DNA of 35,537 nt. Source: Soonwooa sp023440705. Lineage in GTDB: Bacteria; Bacteroidota; Bacteroidia; Flavobacteriales; Weeksellaceae. The position numbers were made by a program, and so were the translations under genes. The notes beneath the pieces were generated by a model, which was not told the origin of the DNA, searched no databases, and was given only the letters and a program-made list of their open reading frames with translations. This document shows positions 15,320-23,374 of the stretch, piece by piece. How positions within the stretch are numbered: the first letter of the stretch is position 1; every line of letters begins with the position of its first letter. The DNA lies in assembly GCA_023440705.1 (NCBI GenBank), contig JAEXRP010000105.1:1-35537 (forward strand). The letters are read 5' to 3'.

Positions 15320-16864
15320 CTATTTGGGTTCCAAAATACTAAATGGGATAATCATTTCTTCTAACGAGATCCCGCCATGTTGGTAAGTCTCCTTGTAATA
15401 ATTAACGAAATGATTGTAATTTTTAGGATAAGCCAAGAAAATATTGTTCTTCGCAAAAATATATTTTGAACTCAGATTTCCTTTTGGTAGGAATAATTTT
15501 TCAGGATTATTAATCGCCCAAACATCGCTGTCATCGTAGGTTAAGCTACGCCCAGTTTTGTAACGGATGTTAGTCGAGGTTTCTCTATCACCAACAACTT
15601 TGCTCGGTTTTTTAACATAGACAGTTCCGTGGTCAGTTGTGATAACCAACTTAAATCCATTTTCTGCCGCAGTTTTAATAATTTTTAAAAGCGATGAATT
15701 TTCGAACCAATTGTAAGTCAACGATCGGAAAGTTTTGTCATCTCTAATGAGTTGATCAACAATATTGTTATCCGTTTTCGCGTGAGAAAGGATATCGATA
15801 AAGTTGTAGACAATCACCAAAAGGTCATTATTCTTATGTTGGTTAAAATCGTCTAGAATTTTTCTTTCAAAATCGGCGTTAAGTATTTTAAGATACTTCA
15901 TTGATTTTCCTGACAAGCCAAGACGCTTCATTTGATCTTCCAAAAACTCTCTTTCGTGTTCGTTTTTGTTACCTTCTTCGTTGTCGTTAAACCATTTGTC
16001 AGGAAAACGTTTTTCGATCTCAGATGGCATTAATCCAGCAAAAAACGAGTTTCTCGCATATTGCGTTGCCGTCGGAAGAATACTGAAATAATAATCTTCG
16101 GAAGTCTTGTTATAGAATCTTGCGAAAAGCGGCTCAATAACTTTCCATTGGTCGTAACGAAGGTTGTCAACCATTAATAATAGAACTTTGTCGTCAGCCA
16201 ATTCAGGTTTCACTTTTTCTTTGAAAAGCGTGTGACTCATGCTAGGTTTATCTTGGTCATGTAACCAATCTTCGTAATTTTTTTCAATGAATTTTGAAAA
16301 CTGAATATTAGCTTCTTCTTTCTGAGATTGTAAAAGATCTGCAAACTCGCTGTCGAATACTTTATCGAATTTAATCTCCCAATTAAGAATTTTCTTGTAA
16401 TATTCTGCCCAATCTTGGAAGGTTCTTAGGTAAGACAATTCCATACTCAAGTTACGGAACTCTTGCTGATACTCGGTAATTGTTCTTTGTTCTACAAGAT
16501 TTTCGCTTTGTAGATTCTTTTTTAATGATAATAAAATTTGGTTCGGATTAACTGGTTTCAAGATATAATCGGCGATTTGTGAGCCAATAGCTTGTTCCAT
16601 AATATGCTCTTCCTCACTCTTGGTCACCATCACGATTTTAAGACTCGTATCCTTTTCTTTAATCATTGGGATGGCCTCAAGTCCTGAAATACCTGGCATG
16701 TTTTCGTCCAATAATGTCAGCTGAAATTTTTCTTTTTCTATAAGTTCTAGCGCTTCGTTAACATTGTTAACTGGTGTGACTTTGTAGCCTTTGTTTTCCA
16801 AAAACACGATATGTGGTTTTAGTAAATCAACTTCATCATCTATCCATAAAATTTTTTCTGACAT
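15320..16864 (-). CDS. porX: PorX: response regulator with PglZ-type alkaline phosphatase domain
   Basis: PorX regulates T9SS in Porphyromonas and Flavobacterium through the PorY kinase and the sigma factor SigP. From the ATG at 16864 the protein has 514 residues. The receiver domain (1-120) has D9/D10, phosphoacceptor D53 in LLDENMPG, T81 and K103. A helical linker follows, then a PglZ/alkaline-phosphatase-like domain with LLMVDNLRYDQW near 218, the YNFIDILSHA segment and VITTDHGTVYVKKPS near 410. A longer frame reaches 16912, but a -7 box at 16898-16905 falls inside it, so the shorter start is preferred. It has its own terminator. It lies 5 kb from gldN and not in its operon. Confidence 0.93.
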   Translation of the reverse strand: MSEKILWIDDEVDLLKPHIVFLENKGYKVTPVNNVNEALELIEKEKFQLTLLDENMPGISGLEAIPMIKEKDTSLKIVMVTKSEEEHIMEQAIGSQIADYILKPVNPNQILLSLKKNLQSENLVEQRTITEYQQEFRNLSMELSYLRTFQDWAEYYKKILNWEIKFDKVFDSEFADLLQSQKEEANIQFSKFIEKNYEDWLHDQDKPSMSHTLFKEKVKPELADDKVLLLMVDNLRYDQWKVIEPLFARFYNKTSEDYYFSILPTATQYARNSFFAGLMPSEIEKRFPDKWFNDNEEGNKNEHEREFLEDQMKRLGLSGKSMKYLKILNADFERKILDDFNQHKNNDLLVIVYNFIDILSHAKTDNNIVDQLIRDDKTFRSLTYNWFENSSLLKIIKTAAENGFKLVITTDHGTVYVKKPSKVVGDRETSTNIRYKTGRSLTYDDSDVWAINNPEKLFLPKGNLSSKYIFAKNNIFLAYPKNYNHFVNYYKETYQHGGISLEEMIIPFSILEPK

Positions 16865-16897
16865 ATTTTTAGTGTATAATTTGTATTCGAACTGTAT

Positions 16898-16905
16898 CAA
16901 AAGTA
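16898..16905 (-). promoter_or_regulatory. Putative -7 box for porX
   Basis: TACTTTTG on minus matches TAnnTTTG, with the porX ATG 33 bases downstream. No TTG is visible 19-21 bases upstream. Confidence 0.4.
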
Positions 16906-16971
16906 CGACCAAATTATCTTAAGTTTAAATTAAAAAGCCTCTGCTTATCGTTAAAATAAGTTAATGTTGTA

Positions 16972-17002
16972 AAAAAGAAAACTCAGACCGAAGTCTGAGT
17001 TG
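16972..17002 (-). terminator. Rho-independent terminator of rng with UUCG tetraloop
   Basis: Read on minus, AACTCAGAC-TTCG-GTCTGAGTT forms a 9-bp stem closed by the stable C(UUCG)G tetraloop, followed by TTCTTTTTT. It starts directly after the rng stop codon. Confidence 0.9.
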
Positions 17003-18559
17003 TTAGTTGGAATAAGACATCAATTCTTCTTTTTTGGAATTGACGAGCTTGAATTCTAAGTACTTGAATGAATCTCGTGGGATAATGGTTACCCATTTTT
17101 TGTATCTAAGGAACCATCTGTTTTGGATGCTCATAAGTCCTTTGGTAAGGTAAGCTTCTACAAATGGATGGACGTGAAGATACAATTTGCCCTTTTCCTT
17201 TTGGATAATGTTTCTGATAGATTCTTCCATGCGCTCTACGATAACGATTGGCGCAGCGATTTCTCCGTCTTTGTTCGGATTTTCTTCCTTGGTTTCAATA
17301 TATTTTTCTGGACGTACCCTTTGTCTTGTCATTTGGATAAGTCCGAATTTGCTAGGTGGTAAAACTTTATGCTTAGCTTTATCACGTTTGAGCTCATCTC
17401 GGAAATGCTCATATAATTCTTTTCGATGTTCGGGATCTGTCATGTCGATAAAGTCAATGACGATGATACCTCCCATGTCTCGCAATCTTAATTGTCGGGC
17501 AATTTCTGTCGCTGCCATTTTGTTGACATTAAGTGCATGTGCTTTGTTTGTGGTTGCTGACGAAATATTGTTACCAGAGTTAACGTCAACAACGTGGAGT
17601 GCTTCTGTATGTTCTATTACAAGATAGGCACCTTTGGAGCTTGGGATGTTAACATTCTTCCCGAAGCTTTGTTTCAGTTGTTTTTCGACGTTGTAATACT
17701 CCAAAAGTGGAGTAGGCGAGTCGTAAAACTGAACAATATTTTTACTTTCTGGCGCGATAACTTCTAGATAATTTCTCATATCGCGAACCATACTTTCGTC
17801 ATCACAAATAATGTTGACAAAATCTTGGTTGAAGTTATCTCTCAAGATTGATGAGGCTTTGTCTTCCTCACTTAACATTTTGCTTGGTACTTTATTCTTT
17901 TGAATATTCTTGAAACAATCGTCCCATTTTTCGATAAGCTGATTCATATCGTTATGAAGTTCAGCAACCTTTTTACCTTCGGCAACGGTTCTTATAATAA
18001 CACCGAAACCTTCTGGGCGAATACTTTCTATTAAAGTCCTAAGTCTTTCTTTTTCTGCTGGATCTTTTACTTTTTTTGAAATCGAAATTTTATTATCAAA
18101 TGGTATCAGAACCAAAAAACGACCAGTTAATGATATTTGTGTAGAAATACGTGGTCCTTTTGTTGAGATTGGTTCTTTTGTTATTTGGATAAGAACAAGA
18201 TCTCCAGCAGTGGCAACTTTGTCAATAGTGCCATTTTTGTCAATAACTTTTTGTACTGCAAAGTCTTTAAGTTTTGACGTGTTTTGTCTTTTTGCAATCG
18301 TGTCTTTCAAAAATTTTTGATAAGACAAAAATTGCGGTCCCAAATCCTGATAATGCAAAAATGCGTCTTTGCCGTATCCGATGTTGACAAAGGCTGCATT
18401 AAGGTTGGGAGCGAGTTTTTTAATTTTTCCAAGGAATAAATCTCCAACGACAAAGTCAGACTCTGACTCGATCTCGTGGAGCTCGAACAATCTACCGTCT
18501 TCTAACAGGGCAATCTGTGAAGAATCATTCTCATGCGAAATGATTAATTCTTTCTTCAT
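17003..18559 (-). CDS. rng: Ribonuclease G/E family endoribonuclease
   Basis: Single-strand endoribonuclease involved in rRNA and mRNA processing. The 518 residues include an S1 domain (VGDLFLGKIKKLAPNLNAAFVNIGYG, about 38-63), a 5'-sensor/RNase H-like region, and the DNase I-like catalytic core. The Mg-binding aspartates lie in HVVDVNSGNN near 324 and IIVIDFIDMTD near 363. The region that in E. coli RNase E/G carries the CPxC zinc-link here reads RPEKYIETKEENPN and has no cysteine. The gene follows HU and the 30-residue peptide gene on minus, and it has its own terminator. Confidence 0.93.
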   Translation of the reverse strand: MKKELIISHENDSSQIALLEDGRLFELHEIESESDFVVGDLFLGKIKKLAPNLNAAFVNIGYGKDAFLHYQDLGPQFLSYQKFLKDTIAKRQNTSKLKDFAVQKVIDKNGTIDKVATAGDLVLIQITKEPISTKGPRISTQISLTGRFLVLIPFDNKISISKKVKDPAEKERLRTLIESIRPEGFGVIIRTVAEGKKVAELHNDMNQLIEKWDDCFKNIQKNKVPSKMLSEEDKASSILRDNFNQDFVNIICDDESMVRDMRNYLEVIAPESKNIVQFYDSPTPLLEYYNVEKQLKQSFGKNVNIPSSKGAYLVIEHTEALHVVDVNSGNNISSATTNKAHALNVNKMAATEIARQLRLRDMGGIIVIDFIDMTDPEHRKELYEHFRDELKRDKAKHKVLPPSKFGLIQMTRQRVRPEKYIETKEENPNKDGEIAAPIVIVERMEESIRNIIQKEKGKLYLHVHPFVEAYLTKGLMSIQNRWFLRYKKWVTIIPRDSFKYLEFKLVNSKKEELMSYSN

Positions 18560-18651
18560 AAATTTTGTTTTAATAATTGCCTTTTACGAAAGACATCAAT
18601 AGTCAATTTTTTGCCAATATGGCGTTGTACTTGTGGTATGTAGAAAACAAA

Positions 18652-18680
18652 ATATAGTCGGCGAAAAACACCAACTATAT
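18652..18680 (-). terminator. Terminator after the small basic peptide gene
   Basis: Read on minus, ATATAGTTGGTG and CGCCGACTATAT form a 12-bp stem (ten Watson-Crick pairs, two G-U) around a TTTTT loop, followed by TTTGTTTTC. It separates the HU/small-peptide transcript from rng. The weak T tail may allow read-through into rng. Confidence 0.65.
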
Positions 18681-18709
18681 TTATATTTATATGACTGAGA
18701 GTCAGAATG

Positions 18710-18802
18710 TTATTTCTTCTTCTTGTGTCTGTTTTGTCTTCTTCTTTTCTTTCTTTTGTGGGTCGCAACCTTGTGTCTTTTTCTTTTCTTTCCGCTTGGC
18801 AT
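18710..18802 (-). CDS. 30-residue basic peptide, AURKAIP1/COX24 (mS38/bS22-like) type
   Basis: A short reading frame, ATG at 18802 and TAA at 18710-18712, encodes a peptide with more than half Lys/Arg: MPSGKKRKRHKVATHKRKKR followed by RRQNRHKKKK. The MPSGKKRKRHK...HKRKKR pattern matches the tiny Bacteroidota proteins annotated as AURKAIP1/COX24-domain, related to mitochondrial ribosomal protein mS38 and mycobacterial bS22. A role at the small ribosomal subunit is inferred from those relatives. It starts 37 bases after the HU stop with no visible promoter, so it is probably cotranscribed with HU, and a terminator hairpin follows 30 bases later. Codon use is almost entirely AAA/AAG/AGA. Confidence 0.75.
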   Translation of the reverse strand: MPSGKKRKRHKVATHKRKKRRRQNRHKKKK

Positions 18803-18839
18803 AATTTAGAAATTTTATTATAAGTTAATATTAAATTAA

Positions 18840-19133
18840 TTAGTTCTTTACTGCAACTTTCGTTTTTACTTTCTCAACAAAAGTTTTTGATGGTTTGAAA
18901 GCCGGAATATTGTGTGCCGGAATTTCAATTGCAACATTTTTAGAAATGTTTCTTCCCGTTTTAGCCGCTCTAGTTTTAATAACGAATGATCCAAAACCTC
19001 TTAGATAAACATTGTCTCCATTATACATCGATGTTCTTATCTCTTGCATGAATGCCTCGATAACCTTCTGAGTATCATTTTTTTCTACGCCTAATTTATT
19101 TGAGATGATGTTTACCAATTCTGCCTTTGTCAT
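18840..19133 (-). CDS. hup: HU family DNA-binding protein
   Basis: Nucleoid-associated, DNA-bending dimer of 97 residues. MTKAELVNIISNKLGVEK begins the helical dimer part. GFGSFVIKTRAAKTGRNISKN forms the start of the DNA-binding arm and IPAHNIPAFKPSKTFVEKVK the end; HNIPAFKPSKT is the conserved PxFKPxK core. The arm tip reads GRNISKN rather than the classic GRNPQTG, as is common in Bacteroidota. A promoter with both boxes lies upstream. The start codon is preceded by AAAGGAA, one of the few purine-rich leaders here. Confidence 0.95.
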   Translation of the reverse strand: MTKAELVNIISNKLGVEKNDTQKVIEAFMQEIRTSMYNGDNVYLRGFGSFVIKTRAAKTGRNISKNVAIEIPAHNIPAFKPSKTFVEKVKTKVAVKN

Positions 19134-19161
19134 TTCCTTTTTTGTTTATAATTTTGGTGTG

Positions 19162-19194
19162 CAAATATAAAACATATTTTTGAAAACTTACAAA
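19162..19194 (-). promoter_or_regulatory. Promoter of the HU gene
   Basis: Read on minus: TTTG (19191-19194), 21 bases, then TATATTTG (19162-19169). Both match the Bacteroidota -33/-7 pattern. The -33 element lies inside the first codons of the divergent mutY. Confidence 0.65.
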
Positions 19195-20217
19195 CAAAAG
19201 ACTGATTTTCTTTATATTGGCGTTAAGCTACTTAAATGGTATCAAACCCATAAACGTGACCTTCCTTGGCGCAAAAGTATAAATCCTTATAATATTTGGA
19301 TTAGCGAAGTTGTATTACAACAGACGCAAGTCAAACAAGGTATGCAACATTATCTCAATTTTGTAGAGCGTTTTCCTGATGTTGATACGCTTGCAAATGC
19401 CGATGAAGAGGAGGTTTTGTTATACTGGAAAGGGCTTGGCTACTATTCTCGAGCGCTCAATCTTCATAAAGCGGCAAAGCAATTGGTAGCCGATTACAAT
19501 TCTGAATTTCCTAAGACTTATTCCGAATTATTAAAACTAAAAGGCGTTGGCAAATATACCGCAGCAGCGATTGCAAGTATTTCGTTTCATGAGAAGGTTG
19601 CTGCGGTGGACGGCAATTTTTATCGTGTTTTGTCGAGGTTGTTTGCAGATGATTTTGATATTTCTAATTCTAGAGCTTTTCAATATTTTTCAGAACTCGC
19701 AGAATTAATTATGCCTGAAAAAGATGCAGGTTGTTTTAACCAAGCGATGATGGATCTCGGCTCGGAAGTTTGTAAACCCAAAAATCCACTTTGCTCGGAT
19801 TGTCCTTTGCAAGATGATTGTCGAGCTTTTGCTATCGGAAAAATCGATCAATTTCCTGTTAAGCTTAAAAAAACTAAAGTTGAGAATCTTGCTTTAAGCT
19901 ATCAATTCGTTTATTATGATGACAGATTTTTGGTTAAACAACGTGACACGTCAGATATTTGGAAAAAATTATTCGAGTTTCCAAAGAGTTTAGATTTTAA
20001 TGATGTAGATTTTATTGAAGAACATGAGAAAGTTATTCAACATAAGTTAACACATCGCAATTTGGAAATTTCGATTTCTAAAATTTTAGTACCAAATAAA
20101 TGCGATTTTGATAAACTAAAAACTGAAAATGATTTTTTAAGTTTTAGCTTTACTGAAGCCGAACAAAAGTCTTTTCCAAAACCTCTACACGATTATTATG
20201 TTAAATATTTTTCATAA
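19180..20217 (+). CDS. mutY: A/G-specific adenine glycosylase MutY
   Basis: Removes adenine mispaired with 8-oxoguanine in base excision repair. The 345-residue protein has the catalytic Glu in SEVVLQQTQV (near 44), the helix-hairpin-helix LKGVGKYTAAAIAS (near 121), the catalytic Asp in AAVDGN, and a 4Fe-4S cluster site C-x6-C-x2-C-x5-C (CKPKNPLCSDCPLQDDC, near 198-214). A C-terminal NUDIX-like 8-oxoG recognition domain (about 230-345) follows. No ATG precedes the conserved core and an in-frame stop lies at 19168, so the TTG at 19180 is the likely start. It diverges from HU with only 46 bases between the starts. Confidence 0.95.
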   Translation: MKTYKQKTDFLYIGVKLLKWYQTHKRDLPWRKSINPYNIWISEVVLQQTQVKQGMQHYLNFVERFPDVDTLANADEEEVLLYWKGLGYYSRALNLHKAAKQLVADYNSEFPKTYSELLKLKGVGKYTAAAIASISFHEKVAAVDGNFYRVLSRLFADDFDISNSRAFQYFSELAELIMPEKDAGCFNQAMMDLGSEVCKPKNPLCSDCPLQDDCRAFAIGKIDQFPVKLKKTKVENLALSYQFVYYDDRFLVKQRDTSDIWKKLFEFPKSLDFNDVDFIEEHEKVIQHKLTHRNLEISISKILVPNKCDFDKLKTENDFLSFSFTEAEQKSFPKPLHDYYVKYFS

Positions 20218-20221
20218 TAAA

Positions 20222-20253
20222 TTGAATTAAAAGAAAAACTTTACATATTTTTG
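20222..20253 (+). promoter_or_regulatory. Promoter upstream of the cobalamin riboswitch
   Basis: TTG (20222-20224), 21 bases, TATTTTTG (20246-20253). The boxes and spacing are the same as in the HU promoter. Transcription would start at about 20258-20262, right at the 5' end of the riboswitch. Confidence 0.65.
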
Positions 20254-20256
20254 CAA

Positions 20257-20415
20257 AATTGGTTTTCGGGCTTAATAATCCGAAATTAAAAGGGAATGAA
20301 GTGTAAGTCTTCAACTGTCCCCGCAACTGTAGATCGTATAAAGAGATTGCATCAAGACCATTGTCGCCGACGAGAAGGGATGTAATCAGCGAAAGTCAGG
20401 AGACCTGCCAAATTT
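20257..20415 (+). promoter_or_regulatory. Cobalamin (adenosylcobalamin-type) riboswitch
   Basis: Diagnostic elements occur in order: the small hairpin TCGG...CCGA (20267-20282), AAAAGGGAA (20288-20296), the conserved CCCCGCAACTGT (20319-20330) and the B12 box AGTCAGGAGACCTGCC (20394-20409). AAAATTGG (20255-20262) and CCAAATTT (20408-20415) can form the closing P1 stem with one bulge. It precedes the BtuB-like receptor by 38 bases and should reduce its expression when cobalamin is plentiful. Its expression platform is not obvious: I see no terminator before the start codon, so control of translation initiation is likely. Confidence 0.95.
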
Positions 20416-20452
20416 AACTTAACAAAAGGCTTTCGGGAGAAAAGTGATCAGT

Positions 20453-22273
20453 ATGAAGCGATTATTTTTTTATTTTAGTTTTATCTTTCCAATTTTTGGT
20501 TTTGCGCAAGAAGCTGTCATAGACACGGTTTTTGTTGATCCGCAATTTCAAACTTCTCGAGTTTTTTCAAAAATTAAAGTGATAAAATCTGACGAAGTTC
20601 TCAGAAATGCCACTTCACTTTCAGATTTATTAAGTTTCCAAACGCCTATTTATATTAAAGAAAATGGTCGCGGTATGGCATCTTCGCCTTCTTTTCGCGG
20701 GACAACAGCGCAGCAAACCGCTTTTGTCTGGAACGGAATTAACATTAATTCTCAGTTTTTAGGGCAAGGTGATATCAATAATATTCCACTTTTGGGCTAC
20801 GATAATATTGCAGTTAAATCGGGGGGCGGAAGTGTTTTGTATGGCAGTGGCGCTATTGGCGGCTCGGTTCACCTAAATAATTCGTTGGTATATAATAGAG
20901 GTTTTAAAGGACAATTTTTTTCGGAATTTGCATCCTACGGAACGCTTAATTCTTTATTAAAATCGGCTTTTAGTAACGATAAATTTAGCTTTCAATTTGC
21001 AGTTAATCATAACCGAAGTAAAAACAATTACGAAGTCGAAGAGAGAAATTATGTCAACCGAAATGGCGCTTATGACAATACTGGCGTTAATTTAGGTTTT
21101 GCTTATAAAGTTGATGATAAAAACGAAATCTACTCGCAAAGTCAAATTTTCGATGCGACCCAAAATTATCCATTGTTGTCAGAATTTTCGACGCCAACCA
21201 AGTATTTAAGCCAGACATTCAGAAGTCTTGTCGGTTGGAATTTTAAGAATGAAAATTTTAAAAACGATTTTAAAGTTGCACATCTTAAAGATGATTATCA
21301 ATATTATATGAATTCTAATTTTGCTGCTTCCAAATCTGGTGGCGGAACGAAACAATTCATTTTAAAAGATGATTTTAAATATCTGCTAAATTCAACTTCG
21401 GAACTTAATTTTTTAGGTGAGATTAGTCAAATTGAAGCTTTAGGTGTTAAGACTGGAATTGGTTCTGTTAAACGTAGACAAGGTTCTGCAGCATTGTTGT
21501 ATCGAGATTTTAGTATTAAAAATTTTAATTGGGAAGTTGGCGCGAAGAAAGAGTTTGTTGAAGGGGTAAAAAGTCCATTCCTTTTTTCGGTAGCGGGTAA
21601 TTATGTGGCAGCAGATTTTTATGCTATTAAATTTAGTGTTTCTAAAAATTTTCGTGCACCAAGTTTTAATGATTTGTACTGGAAGCCAGGTGGGAATGAA
21701 GATTTGAAACCTGAGACTTCTTACCAATTTGAGATATCAAATAATTTTAAATGGAAATCTTTGACTGCTACTGTAACGCCGTATTATATGGATATTATAA
21801 ATATGTTGCGTTGGGTGCCTGGAAAAAACGGAATGTATCATGCGACTAACACGGGCGAGGTTAAATCTTATGGTGTCGAAACACAATTAGGTTTAGAAAA
21901 AAAGTACCAAAACTTCTCGTATCGTACAATGCTTTCGTATGCTTTTACAAAATCAGAAGATCAAGCTAATAAAAAACAATTGCCTTACGTGCCGTATCAT
22001 AAAGTGAGTTTGGCGGCAGATTTTAATTATAAAATATTCGGATTGCATCTACAATCAATCTGGAATTCTAAGATTTTCAGTGATGGTGACGAGTCTGTAC
22101 AATATATAATGGATCCGTTTTACGTTATTAATTTAGGTGTGGATGTTCAAGTTCTTAAATCTCTAAAACTTGGCGTAAAAGTCAATAATTTGACTTCCGA
22201 AGTCTACAGAACGGTGTACGCTTACTATATGCCAAAACGCAATTTTGCGGTTAACATGAATTTTAACTTTTAA
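20453..22273 (+). CDS. btuB: TonB-dependent outer-membrane receptor, BtuB-like cobalamin transporter
   Basis: A 606-residue outer-membrane beta-barrel receptor. The ATG at 20453 starts a clear signal peptide (MKRLFFYFSFIFPIFGFAQ); a GTG at 20444 would add three residues. The plug domain (about 35-160) contains SDLLSFQTPIYIKENG, SPSFRGTTAQQTAFVWNGI and GSVLYGSGAIGGSVHLNN. The barrel ends in Phe (NMNFNF). It lacks the N-terminal carboxypeptidase-like domain of SusC-type receptors and is about the size of E. coli BtuB. The cobalamin substrate is inferred from the riboswitch just upstream and the BtuG-like gene 10 bases downstream. Confidence 0.92.
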   Translation: MKRLFFYFSFIFPIFGFAQEAVIDTVFVDPQFQTSRVFSKIKVIKSDEVLRNATSLSDLLSFQTPIYIKENGRGMASSPSFRGTTAQQTAFVWNGININSQFLGQGDINNIPLLGYDNIAVKSGGGSVLYGSGAIGGSVHLNNSLVYNRGFKGQFFSEFASYGTLNSLLKSAFSNDKFSFQFAVNHNRSKNNYEVEERNYVNRNGAYDNTGVNLGFAYKVDDKNEIYSQSQIFDATQNYPLLSEFSTPTKYLSQTFRSLVGWNFKNENFKNDFKVAHLKDDYQYYMNSNFAASKSGGGTKQFILKDDFKYLLNSTSELNFLGEISQIEALGVKTGIGSVKRRQGSAALLYRDFSIKNFNWEVGAKKEFVEGVKSPFLFSVAGNYVAADFYAIKFSVSKNFRAPSFNDLYWKPGGNEDLKPETSYQFEISNNFKWKSLTATVTPYYMDIINMLRWVPGKNGMYHATNTGEVKSYGVETQLGLEKKYQNFSYRTMLSYAFTKSEDQANKKQLPYVPYHKVSLAADFNYKIFGLHLQSIWNSKIFSDGDESVQYIMDPFYVINLGVDVQVLKSLKLGVKVNNLTSEVYRTVYAYYMPKRNFAVNMNFNF

Positions 22274-22283
22274 AAAAATATAT

Positions 22284-23348
22284 ATGAAAATTAAAAATCT
22301 ATTTGCGAGTGTGTTCGCAGCGAGTTTGTTGTTTATGACAGCATGTAAGGATGATAACGATGTTATTGTATCAAAAGGTGCTTATGAAGGCGGAATCCTT
22401 GTAAGTGTCGAAGGTGGTTTTAATAAAAATCAAGGAGAAGTTTCTTACATTACGCCAGATTTAGCTTCGATGAGCGAAAATATTTTTGCTGCAAATAATA
22501 ATAAGCAAGTCCTTGGTGATGTTTTGCAAACGATTGGTTTTAAGGATGATAAAGCTTATTTGGTTGTTAATAACTCTAATAAAGTTGAGGTTGTCAATCG
22601 TTATTCTTTCCAAAAGTTGACGACTTTCCAAGTTGAGCAACCAAGAGCGATTGCATTTAACGGAAACAACATGTACATCACAACTAATAATTTCTTCGGA
22701 AAATATGCTCTTAATGTTTTTAATGCAGCGAACAACGCGCCAGTTAAAACGATTACTTTTGATAGATACGCTGAGAAAGTAGTTAGCGTTGGTAATTATG
22801 TTGTTGTACAAACGGATGGCTCAGCCTATGAAACAACGGAGCCGTATGCAGAAATCCCATCTGGTCATACGATTACAACGGTTAACGCAGGAACTAACGC
22901 GATTGAAAAAACAATTACACTTACAGATGATGGCATCATCAGAGATATGGTTTCTGCAAACGGTTATGCTTATGTTCTTTCTTCTGGTAAAACAGATTCT
23001 TATATTTATGAAATCGATGCAGCTACAGGAAGTTTTAAAAGTTCAAAGCTAACAGGTGTTGCTAACGCTGATAATTTAAGATTTGCAGGAGGAAATCTAT
23101 ACTTTATGGATGGTTCTCGTGGTGTTTATACAAAAGCAACTGCTAGTACTGCGGCACCGACTAAATTGTTTACTTATCCAGCTACGACAGATCTTTATCC
23201 TTATGCTCTTGATATTATCGATGGTAAAATCTATATCGCAGATGTTAACTTCAATTCTTCTAGTAAGGTGATGGTTTATTCTATGACTGGTAGTTTATTA
23301 AAATCATTCAGCATGGGTAACGGTGTTAGCGGTTTTTACAAGAACTAA
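22284..23348 (+). CDS. DUF5074/YncE-like beta-propeller lipoprotein, BtuG-like
   Basis: A 354-residue predicted surface lipoprotein with lipobox FMTACK (Cys near 21). The mature part is built of repeated propeller blades, for example GFKDDKAYLVVNNSNKVEVVNRYSF, QPRAIAFNGNNMYITTNNFFG and YALDIIDGKIYIADVNF. In Bacteroides, BtuG proteins of this fold bind cobalamin very tightly on the cell surface and deliver it to BtuB; the fold, position and riboswitch context support the same role here. The gene is 10 bases after btuB and ends in a terminator, so the two-gene unit is complete. Confidence 0.85.
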   Translation: MKIKNLFASVFAASLLFMTACKDDNDVIVSKGAYEGGILVSVEGGFNKNQGEVSYITPDLASMSENIFAANNNKQVLGDVLQTIGFKDDKAYLVVNNSNKVEVVNRYSFQKLTTFQVEQPRAIAFNGNNMYITTNNFFGKYALNVFNAANNAPVKTITFDRYAEKVVSVGNYVVVQTDGSAYETTEPYAEIPSGHTITTVNAGTNAIEKTITLTDDGIIRDMVSANGYAYVLSSGKTDSYIYEIDAATGSFKSSKLTGVANADNLRFAGGNLYFMDGSRGVYTKATASTAAPTKLFTYPATTDLYPYALDIIDGKIYIADVNFNSSSKVMVYSMTGSLLKSFSMGNGVSGFYKN

Positions 23349-23374
23349 AATTTAGTTTAAAAAATATTAAATGG

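Noticed and set aside
16865..16912. A 16-residue N-terminal extension of PorX
   Set aside because: The -7 box at 16898-16905 lies within it, and the receiver domain begins normally at MSEKILWIDDE.
18556..18768. A 70-codon minus-strand frame overlapping the small peptide gene
   Set aside because: It runs through the Lys/Arg-coding stretch in a different frame and across the terminator hairpin. The 30-codon frame has the recognisable peptide, start and stop.
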